DNA of 10,326 nt from Alphaproteobacteria bacterium (GTDB lineage Bacteria; Pseudomonadota; Alphaproteobacteria; CACIAM-22H2). The notes under the pieces were generated by a model, which was not told where the DNA came from, ran no database searches, and worked only from the letters and a program-made list of their open reading frames with translations. The stretch spans positions 1-10,326 of the forward strand of contig CANMWW010000035.1 of assembly GCA_947500965.1 (NCBI GenBank). The letters are read 5' to 3'. Below are positions 1 to 5,180 of the stretch, piece after piece (position 1 is the stretch's first letter; every line of letters begins with the position of its first letter). The position numbers were made by a program, and so were the translations under genes.

Positions 1-360
1 CATGCGAAGCCCGCGGTGCGCGCCGAGGACGTGCCGCGCATCCTCGCGCGCGGCGGGCCGAGCGAGCGCCCCGTGCCCGCGGCGCCGCGCTTCGCTCCAG
101 GGGACGAAGTGCGGGTGAAGGTCTTCTCGCCCGCGGGCCACACGCGCGCGCCGCGCTATTGCCGCGGTCGCTCCGGCACGGTCGTGGCGCTGCATGGCGG
201 CCATGTCTTCCCGGACAGCAACGCCGCCGGCCGCGGCGAGGATCCGCGGCACCTCTACTCCGTGCGCTTCGCCGCGCGCGAGCTCTGGGGCGAGGACGCG
301 CCAGCGCGCGACGCCGTCTTCATCGACCTCTGGGAACCCTATCTCGAGGCAATCGCGTGA
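1..360 (+). CDS. nthB: Nitrile hydratase beta subunit, C-terminal part (5' truncated by window edge)
   Basis: This is the C-terminal 119 residues of the beta subunit of nitrile hydratase, the cytoplasmic alpha/beta metalloenzyme that hydrates nitriles to amides. The reading frame is open to the window edge, so the start lies outside; the internal GTG at 16 is not the real start. The visible part is the SH3-like barrel domain. It shows the family hallmarks GHTRAPRYCRG (an Arg-rich segment that in known enzymes approaches the alpha-subunit metal site), HGGHVFPDSNA, LYSVRF, ARELWGEDA and the closing DLWEPYLE. The stop codon overlaps the GTG of the following accessory gene (GTGA), implying one operon and coupled translation. 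The alpha subunit, with its metal-binding Cys motif, must lie further upstream if present, so Fe or Co type cannot be read here. Thiocyanate hydrolase has a related subunit and is a less likely alternative. Confidence 0.9.
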   Translation, partial: HAKPAVRAEDVPRILARGGPSERPVPAAPRFAPGDEVRVKVFSPAGHTRAPRYCRGRSGTVVALHGGHVFPDSNAAGRGEDPRHLYSVRFAARELWGEDAPARDAVFIDLWEPYLEAIA

Positions 361-788
361 ACGTCCCGTCACTGGATGCCCTGCCGCGCATCCCGCGCGA
401 CGCGGAGGGCCCGGTCTTCCGCGAGCCATGGGAGGCCGAGGCCTTCGCGCTCGCGGTCGCGCTCCACCGGGCGGGGACCTTCACCTGGACCGAATGGGCC
501 GCGGCGCTGGCCGACGAGATCGCCGGCGCCAAGGCGGCGGGCGATCCCGACCTCGGCGATACGTACTACCGCCACTGGCTGGCGGCGCTCGAGAAGCTCG
601 TCGCCCGCGCGCGCCTCGCGACGGCGCAGGACATCGCGGCGCGCGCCGCGGAGATCGAGCGCGCCCGCGCGCGCGACCATGGCCACGACCACGACCACGA
701 TCACGATCACGATCACGACCATGGCCACGATCATGACCATGGCCACGGGCATTCCTCCTCCCGCATGACGAAAGGCGACAGCACGTGA
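357..788 (+). CDS. Nitrile hydratase accessory (activator, P14K-like) protein with His/Asp-rich tail
   Basis: A 143-residue protein related to the N-terminal domain of the nitrile hydratase beta subunit and to the P14K-type activators that help insert metal into the alpha subunit. Family features are FREPWEAEAFALAVALHRAG and TFTWTEWAAALADEI (about residues 20-55), then YYRHWLAALEKLV (about 66-78). The GTG at 357 was chosen because it overlaps the beta-subunit stop (GTGA), has GAGG seven bases upstream, and gives the family's usual N terminus; longer in-frame starts run through the beta gene. Residues 108-132 are a strict alternation of 13 His with 8 Asp and 4 Gly, followed by a short Ser/Lys/Asp end. 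Such a tail is expected to bind Co, Ni or Zn, so a metal-delivery role is inferred, not shown. The stop overlaps the purB GTG at 785. Confidence 0.85.
   Translation: MNVPSLDALPRIPRDAEGPVFREPWEAEAFALAVALHRAGTFTWTEWAAALADEIAGAKAAGDPDLGDTYYRHWLAALEKLVARARLATAQDIAARAAEIERARARDHGHDHDHDHDHDHDHGHDHDHGHGHSSSRMTKGDST
678..752 (+). repeat. His-X alternating tract encoded by an imperfect hexanucleotide repeat
   Basis: Every sixth base from 678 to 750 begins a His codon (13 in all). The spacer codons are eight Asp and four Gly. At DNA level this is a run of CAC-GAC/GAT units, including three identical GATCAC copies at 699-716. The mixed CAC/CAT and GAC/GAT codons make the DNA repeat imperfect although the peptide repeat is exact, which suggests selection on the peptide rather than only recent slippage. 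Confidence 0.9.
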
Positions 789-2125
789 TCCCCCGCTACA
801 GCCGCCCCGAGATGGCCGCCATCTGGGAGCCCGAGAACCGATTCCGCATCTGGTTCGAGATCGAGGCCCATGCCTGCGACGCGCAGGCAGCCCTCGGGAT
901 CATCCCCAGGAGCGCGGCGCGCGAGGTCTGGAAGAAGGGCAAGTGGGAGATCGAGCGCATCGACGCGATCGAGCGCGAGACGAAGCACGACGTCATCGCC
1001 TTCCTCACCAACCTCGCCGAGCATGTCGGGCCGGCCGCGCGCTTCGTGCACCAGGGCATGACGTCGTCGGACGTGCTCGACACCTGCCTCGCGGTGCAGC
1101 TCGACCAGGCCTCGGCGCTGCTGCTCGCCGCGATCGACCGGCTTCTCGCGGCCCTCGAGGCGCGCGCGAAGGAGCACAAGATGACCCCGACGATCGGGCG
1201 CAGCCACGGCATCCATGCCGAGCCCGTGACCTTCGGGCTCAAGCTCGCGGGCTACAGGGCGGAGTTCGCGCGCAACCGCGAGCGCCTCGAGGCGGCGCGA
1301 CGCGAGATCGCCACATGCGCCATCTCTGGCGCGGTAGGCACCTTCGCGAACATCGACCCCCGCGTGGAGGCGCATGTCGCGCGCAAGCTCGGCCTCGCGG
1401 TGGAGCCCGTGTCGACGCAGGTGATCCCGCGCGACCGCCACGCGATGTTCTTCGCCACGCTGGGCGTGATCGCCTCTTCGCTCGAGCGCCTGGCCACCGA
1501 GGTCCGCCACCTGCAGCGCACGGAACTGCGCGAGGCGGAGGAATTCTTCGCGCCCGGGCAGAAGGGTTCGTCGGCGATGCCGCACAAGCGCAACCCCGTG
1601 CTGTCCGAGAACATCACCGGGCTCGCGCGGCTCGTCCGCGGCATGGCGGTGCCGGCGATGGAGAACGTCGCGCTCTGGCACGAGCGCGACATCTCGCATT
1701 CCTCGGTGGAGCGCGTGATCGGCCCGGACGCGACGATCGCGCTCGACTTCGCCCTCCACCGCGCGGCCGGGATGATCGAGAAGCTCGTCGTCTACCCGGA
1801 GATGATGCAGCGGAACCTGGACGCGCTGGGCGGCCTCGTGCACTCGCAGCGCGTGCTGCTCGCGCTCACGCAGGCCGGCGTGAGCCGCGAGGACGCCTAT
1901 CGCATCGTCCAGTCGAACGCGATGGCGACCTGGCGCGAGGGTGGTTCGTTCAAGGACCGCCTGCTCGCGGACCCCGTGGTGCGCAGGCACCTGAAGCCGC
2001 GCGAGGTCGAGGCGATGTTCGACCTCGCGCACCACTTCAGGCGCGTCGACGCGATCTTCCGCCGGGTCTTCGCCGCCAGGCCGAAGGCGAAGCGACCGGC
2101 GCGACGCCGCGTCAGGCCTGCTTGA
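785..2125 (+). CDS. purB: Adenylosuccinate lyase
   Basis: Adenylosuccinate lyase acts twice in purine synthesis: SAICAR to AICAR plus fumarate, and adenylosuccinate to AMP plus fumarate. At 446 residues it is the short form typical of Bacillus and alphaproteobacteria. Residue landmarks fit the short-form numbering very well: His68 in ETKHDV, His141 in GRSHGIHAEP, and the mobile signature loop GSSAMPHKRNP with serines 262/263, one being the catalytic base. The N terminus IPRYSRPEMAAIW is the standard family start, which supports the GTG at 785; AAAGG lies nine bases upstream. The GTG overlaps the stop of the nitrile hydratase accessory gene, and I find no good promoter just before it. The last 15 or so residues are Lys/Arg-rich. 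The 3' end overlaps the opposing zeta gene by 14 bases. Confidence 0.97.
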   Translation: MIPRYSRPEMAAIWEPENRFRIWFEIEAHACDAQAALGIIPRSAAREVWKKGKWEIERIDAIERETKHDVIAFLTNLAEHVGPAARFVHQGMTSSDVLDTCLAVQLDQASALLLAAIDRLLAALEARAKEHKMTPTIGRSHGIHAEPVTFGLKLAGYRAEFARNRERLEAARREIATCAISGAVGTFANIDPRVEAHVARKLGLAVEPVSTQVIPRDRHAMFFATLGVIASSLERLATEVRHLQRTELREAEEFFAPGQKGSSAMPHKRNPVLSENITGLARLVRGMAVPAMENVALWHERDISHSSVERVIGPDATIALDFALHRAAGMIEKLVVYPEMMQRNLDALGGLVHSQRVLLALTQAGVSREDAYRIVQSNAMATWREGGSFKDRLLADPVVRRHLKPREVEAMFDLAHHFRRVDAIFRRVFAARPKAKRPARRRVRPA

Positions 2126-2435
2126 GGATCTGCTCCTTGGCGGTGGCGAGGAGCTTCTCCATCTCCGCCCGGACCACGCCGTCGCCGACCGCGAGCCCCT
2201 TCGCCTTGAGGTCGGCGGCGACCTTCTGCAGCACGTCGTCGTCGCCGGGCTTCTCGAAGTCGGCCATCACGACGCTCTTGGCATAGGCCTCGAGGTCCGC
2301 GCCCGCGAGGCCCATCTGCCTTCCGGCCCACTCGCCGAGCAGCTTGTTGCGCCGCGCGTTGACTTTGAACTTGGTCTCCTGGTCGTGCTTGTACTGGTTC
2401 TCGAAAGCCTTCTGGCGGTCGTCGAAGCCCGTCAT
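2112..2435 (-). CDS. F1-ATPase inhibitor zeta subunit (DUF1476 family)
   Basis: A 107-residue protein of the DUF1476 family, which in Paracoccus denitrificans is the zeta subunit that inhibits ATP hydrolysis by the F1Fo-ATPase. The N terminus (MTGFDDRQKAFENQYKHD) matches the flexible inhibitory arm of that family. The central block KFKVNARRNKLLGEWAG and the helical remainder to LKQA are also typical, and length is normal. A GAGGA ribosome binding site is 11 bases before the ATG (plus-strand 2447-2451). The family is essentially alphaproteobacterial and is often found beside purine genes, so the position is ordinary even though the function is in energy metabolism. It converges on purB with a 14-base overlap of coding ends and no hairpin between them. 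Regulation of the inhibitor by this arrangement is not shown. Confidence 0.93.
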   Translation of the reverse strand: MTGFDDRQKAFENQYKHDQETKFKVNARRNKLLGEWAGRQMGLAGADLEAYAKSVVMADFEKPGDDDVLQKVAADLKAKGLAVGDGVVRAEMEKLLATAKEQILKQA

Positions 2436-2523
2436 GGCGGCACCATTCCTCGTCTAGTGGGGTGGCGGGCTATATAGCGGCGGGTGCGCCGCTCCGCCAT
2501 ATGCTGGCCATCGGAAACGCGAC
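2436..2523. promoter_or_regulatory. Divergent intergenic region with palindrome GCTATATAGC
   Basis: This 88-base gap separates the divergent zeta and NRDE genes. It contains a 10-base palindrome GCTATATAGC at 2469-2478, an AT island in otherwise very GC-rich DNA. It could serve as a -10 element (TATATA) for either direction, 35 bases from the zeta start and 47 from the NRDE start. No good -35 hexamer is visible at the right distance on either strand, so promoter direction is undecided. Confidence 0.4.
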
Positions 2524-3327
2524 ATGTGCACCCTCGTCCTCCACCGCCGCCCCGGACATCCCTGGCCCCTCGCCATCGCCGCGAACCGCGACGAGATGGC
2601 GGACCGCCCATGGCTGGCGCCGGGCCGGCACTGGCCCGACCGGCCCGAGGTCTTCGCCGGGCTCGACCGCCTCGCCGGGGGTTCCTGGCTCGGCGTCAAC
2701 GACCATGGCGTCTTCGCCTCGGTCCTGAACCGCCGCAATTCGCTCGGCCCCGCCCCGGGCCTGCGCTCGCGCGGGGAACTCGTGCTCGACGCGCTCGACC
2801 ATGCGGACGCGGCCGAGGCCGCGCGCGCGCTGGCCGACATCGACGCGCGCGCATGGCGCGGCTTCAACCTCGTGGTGGCCGACGACCGCGACGCGTTCTG
2901 GATCCGCGGGAGCGGGCCGGAGGGCCCGGCGCGGCCGGACGTCGTCGCCCTGCCGCGCGGCACGACGATGCTCACGGCGTCCGACGCCAACGACGCGACC
3001 GATCCGCGCATCGCGCTCCACCTCCCGCGCTGGCGGGAGCGGCCCCCGCCCGCCCATGGGCACGGCGACTGGTCGGGCTGGGAGGAACTCCTGTCGAGCC
3101 GCGACGGCGACCCGGATCGCCGCGCGGCCATGAGCTTCCGCCTGCCATCGGGGTTCGGCACGGTCTGCAGCACCATCGTCGCCCTGCCCGCCGCGGGCCC
3201 GGCAGCCGGCGCGAACCGGCCCGTGATGCGCTTCGCCGACGGCCATCCTGGCCCCGTCGCCTGGCGGACGCTGCTGCCCGGGCCCGGGGCGGGCGGCGTT
3301 GCGACTCGGTCGGGCGCGACGCTATAA
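2524..3327 (+). CDS. NRDE (TANGO2-like) family protein
   Basis: A 267-residue member of the TANGO2/NRDE family, recognised by the MCTLVL start with Cys2, the name-giving motif AANRDE at residues 18-24, and the following GGSWLGVNDHGVFASVLNRR block. Other family-like stretches are the GFNLVVADDRDAFW region and LTASDANDATDPR. No signal peptide or membrane segment is seen, so it is probably cytoplasmic. Eukaryotic TANGO2 homologues have been linked to haem handling, but the bacterial role is unsettled and no substrate is proposed here. The ATG at 2524 is preceded by GGAAA and gives the conserved MCT start. The last codons (GTT, ACT, CTA, TAA) are unusually AT-rich for this genome because they overlap the predicted purC promoter. 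It sits between zeta and purC. Confidence 0.88.
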   Translation: MCTLVLHRRPGHPWPLAIAANRDEMADRPWLAPGRHWPDRPEVFAGLDRLAGGSWLGVNDHGVFASVLNRRNSLGPAPGLRSRGELVLDALDHADAAEAARALADIDARAWRGFNLVVADDRDAFWIRGSGPEGPARPDVVALPRGTTMLTASDANDATDPRIALHLPRWRERPPPAHGHGDWSGWEELLSSRDGDPDRRAAMSFRLPSGFGTVCSTIVALPAAGPAAGANRPVMRFADGHPGPVAWRTLLPGPGAGGVATRSGATL

Positions 3328-3328
3328 G
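3299..3328 (+). promoter_or_regulatory. Predicted sigma70-type promoter for purC-purS-purQ-purL
   Basis: TTGCGA at 3299-3304 and TATAAG at 3323-3328 are separated by 18 bases. The -10 includes the TAA stop of the upstream NRDE gene. Expected transcription start is near 3335, leaving a leader of about 94 bases before purC. A GANTC site (GACTC, 3303-3307) overlaps the -35/spacer junction, the position where CcrM methylation and GcrA can act in alphaproteobacteria. Prediction from sequence only. Confidence 0.55.
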
Positions 3329-3397
3329 GCTGCGCGCCCGGTCTCGCGAACTCCGCGCGGCCGCACGCGACCCAGGCGATCCGCCGCGTCCGCTTCC

Positions 3398-3416
3398 GGG
3401 GCCGGCGGACGGCCCC
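3398..3416 (+). promoter_or_regulatory. Hairpin in the purC leader just upstream of the ribosome binding site
   Basis: Perfect 7-base inverted repeat GGGGCCG / CGGCCCC with a 5-base loop (GCGGA). It ends three bases before the GAGAGG ribosome binding site (3420-3425) of purC. There is no T-run after it, so it is not an intrinsic terminator. A role in translation or mRNA stability is possible but unproven. Confidence 0.45.
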
Positions 3417-3428
3417 AGCGAGAGGCGC

Positions 3429-4196
3429 ATGTCCCGACGCAAGCAGATCTACGAAGGCAAGGCGAAGATCCTCTACGAGGGGCCCGAGCCGGGCACGCTC
3501 GTGCAGTACTTCAAGGACGACGCGACCGCCTTCAACGCCAAGAAGAAGGGCGTGATCACCGGCAAGGGCGTGCTCAACAACCGCATCTCGGAATACCTGA
3601 TGATGCGGCTCGAGGAGGTCGGCGTGCCGACCCACTTCGTGCGCCGCCTCAACATGCGCGAGCAGCTGGTGCGCGAGGTGGAGATCGTCCCGATCGAGGT
3701 GGTCGTGCGCAACGTCGCCGCGGGGTCCTTCTCGCAGCGCTACGGCGTGCCGGAGGGCCAGGCCCTGCCCCGCTCGATCGTCGAGTACTACTACAAGAAC
3801 GACGAGCTCGGGGACCCGATGGTCGCCGAGGAGCACATCACGGCCTTCGGCTGGGCCTCGACCCAGGACCTCGACGACATCATGGCGCTGTCGCTGCGCA
3901 TCAACGACTTCCTGACCGGGCTCTTCCTCGGCGTCGGCCTCAAGCTCATCGACTTCAAGCTCGAGTTCGGCCGCCACTGGAACGAGCACGACGAGATGCG
4001 CATCGTGCTGGCGGACGAGATCAGCCCCGACACGTCCCGCCTCTGGGACGTGAAGACCAACGAGAAGATGGACAAGGACCGTTTCCGCCGCGACCTCGGG
4101 AACGTCGAGGAGGCGTATCGCGAGGTGGCGCGGCGCCTCGGCATCTTCCCCGAGGGCGGCCCCCAGGACCTCAAGGGTCCGAAGACGATGCAGTGA
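3429..4196 (+). CDS. purC: Phosphoribosylaminoimidazole-succinocarboxamide synthase (SAICAR synthetase)
   Basis: PurC joins aspartate to CAIR with ATP to give SAICAR, the substrate of PurB encoded upstream. The 255-residue product has the usual alphaproteobacterial N terminus (RRKQIYEGKAKILYEGPEPG). It carries the two family signatures, PIEVVVRNVAAGS at about residues 87-99 and LIDFKLEFG near 174-182. FKDDATAFNAKKKG belongs to the N-terminal ATP-binding lobe. The ATG at 3429 has GAGAGG upstream and gives the standard start; the open frame extends much further 5' only as a GC-rich shadow of the NRDE gene. It is the first gene of a tight purC-purS-purQ-purL run. A promoter and leader hairpin lie upstream. 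The purS ribosome binding site overlaps its stop codon. Confidence 0.97.
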   Translation: MSRRKQIYEGKAKILYEGPEPGTLVQYFKDDATAFNAKKKGVITGKGVLNNRISEYLMMRLEEVGVPTHFVRRLNMREQLVREVEIVPIEVVVRNVAAGSFSQRYGVPEGQALPRSIVEYYYKNDELGDPMVAEEHITAFGWASTQDLDDIMALSLRINDFLTGLFLGVGLKLIDFKLEFGRHWNEHDEMRIVLADEISPDTSRLWDVKTNEKMDKDRFRRDLGNVEEAYREVARRLGIFPEGGPQDLKGPKTMQ

Positions 4197-4207
4197 GGAC
4201 CGGTGCG

Positions 4208-4450
4208 ATGAAGGCGAAGGTTCACGTCACGCTGAAGAACGGCGTTCTCGACCCGCAGGGCCAGGCGATCCTCGCGGCGCTGGGCCATCTCGGCTTCGAC
4301 GGCGTGACGGATGTCCGCCAGGGCCGCTACATCGTGCTCGACCTCGCGGAGACCGACCGCGCCAGGGCCGAGGCGGCGGTCAAGGCGATGTGCGAGAAGC
4401 TCCTCGCGAACACCGTCATCGAGAACTACCAGTTCGAGCTCGTCCCCTGA
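4208..4450 (+). CDS. purS: Phosphoribosylformylglycinamidine synthase subunit PurS
   Basis: An 80-residue PurS, the small dimeric subunit that bridges PurL and PurQ and helps pass ammonia between them in the multi-part FGAM synthase. Family features are MKAKVHVTLKNGVLDPQGQA at the start, the GFDGVTDVRQGRYIVLDL core and the C-terminal NTVIENYQFEL. The ATG at 4208 has GAGGA (4195-4199) eight bases upstream, lying across the purC stop, and gives the normal length. A GTG at 4193 that overlaps the purC stop would add five residues and is less likely. Its presence agrees with the short PurL downstream, which lacks its own PurS-like domain. Confidence 0.96.
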   Translation: MKAKVHVTLKNGVLDPQGQAILAALGHLGFDGVTDVRQGRYIVLDLAETDRARAEAAVKAMCEKLLANTVIENYQFELVP

Positions 4451-4451
4451 T

Positions 4452-4470
4452 GCGCCGCGCGACGCGGCGC
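4452..4470 (+). promoter_or_regulatory. Intercistronic hairpin between purS and purQ
   Basis: GCGCCGCG and CGCGGCGC form a perfect 8-base stem with a 3-base loop (CGA), two bases after the purS stop. The GGAG ribosome binding site of purQ (4475-4478) follows four bases later. There is no T-run, so transcription termination is unlikely; an effect on mRNA processing or on purQ translation is possible. Confidence 0.45.
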
Positions 4471-4487
4471 GCGCGGAGCGCAGGCGC

Positions 4488-5180
4488 ATGAAATCGGCAG
4501 TCATCGTCTTCCCGGGCTCCAACCGCGAGGGCGACATCGTCCACGCGATCCGCTCGGCGACCGGCTCGGAGCCGGCCATCGTCTGGCACGCGGAGGCGAC
4601 GCTCCCCGCGGCCGACCTGGTCGTCCTGCCCGGCGGCTTCTCCTACGGCGACTACCTGCGCACCGGCGCGATCGCGGCCCACTCCCCGATCATGCGCGAG
4701 GTGCGCGCGCGCGCCGAGGCGGGCGTGCCCGTGCTCGGCGTGTGCAACGGCTTCCAGATCCTCGCCGAGGCGCGGCTGGTGCCCGGCGTGCTGCTGCCCA
4801 ACGCGAGCCTCAGGTTCATCTGCCGCGACGTGCACCTGCGCGTCGAGCGCGCCGACACGCTCTTCACCTCGCGCTACGCGCGCGGGGAGGTCATGCGCGT
4901 GCCCTGCGCCCACCACGATGGCAACTACTTCGCCGACCCCGAGACGCTCGACAGCATCGAGGACGAGGGCCAGGTCGCGTTCCGCTACTGCGGACCGGAC
5001 GGCGCCGTCGACGCCGCCGCCAACCCCAACGGCTCGGCGCGCAACATCGCCGGCGTGTTCAACGCCAGGCGCAACGTGCTCGGCATGATGCCGCACCCCG
5101 AGAACGCCATCGAGGCGCTGCTCGGTTCCGTGGACGGCAGGAAACTCTTCGAGGGCCTCGTCGAGGCGGTGGCGCGATGA
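4488..5180 (+). CDS. purQ: Phosphoribosylformylglycinamidine synthase subunit PurQ (glutaminase)
   Basis: PurQ is the class I glutamine amidotransferase subunit that releases ammonia from glutamine for FGAM synthesis by PurL. The 230-residue product begins MKSAVIVFPGSNREGD, with GGFSYGDYLRTGAIA following. The nucleophile is Cys86 in GVCNGFQIL, and the His/Glu pair is His203/Glu205 in MMPHPENAIE. This is the short, free-standing form, as expected with separate purS and purL. GGAG lies nine bases before the ATG. The 37-base gap from purS holds a GC-rich hairpin. The TGA stop overlaps the purL ATG by four bases (ATGA), which should keep PurQ and PurL output in step. Confidence 0.97.
   Translation: MKSAVIVFPGSNREGDIVHAIRSATGSEPAIVWHAEATLPAADLVVLPGGFSYGDYLRTGAIAAHSPIMREVRARAEAGVPVLGVCNGFQILAEARLVPGVLLPNASLRFICRDVHLRVERADTLFTSRYARGEVMRVPCAHHDGNYFADPETLDSIEDEGQVAFRYCGPDGAVDAAANPNGSARNIAGVFNARRNVLGMMPHPENAIEALLGSVDGRKLFEGLVEAVAR

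Noticed and set aside
159..356. 5' extension of the nitrile hydratase accessory frame
   Set aside because: It overlaps the beta-subunit coding sequence; the GTG at 357 matches the family start and has a ribosome binding site.
678..752. Frameshift or sequencing artefact in the His/Asp tract
   Set aside because: The frame stays open with strict periodicity, codons vary in a way consistent with real coding, and the stop meets the purB start exactly.
731..2035. 434-codon minus-strand open frame opposite purB
   Set aside because: Mirror of conserved purB codons, with the composition of a GC-rich shadow.
3398..3416. Intrinsic terminator or purine riboswitch before purC
   Set aside because: The stem has no T-run, and no purine-riboswitch-like three-way junction core is visible in the short GC-rich leader.
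2454..3989. 511-codon minus-strand open frame over the NRDE gene and purC
   Set aside because: Low-complexity shadow frame across two genes and a gap, with no recognisable domain; the plus-strand genes have clear family motifs.
4193..4207. GTG start for purS overlapping the purC stop
   Set aside because: It would add five residues before the conserved MKAKV start and move away from the well-placed GAGGA; the ATG at 4208 is better.
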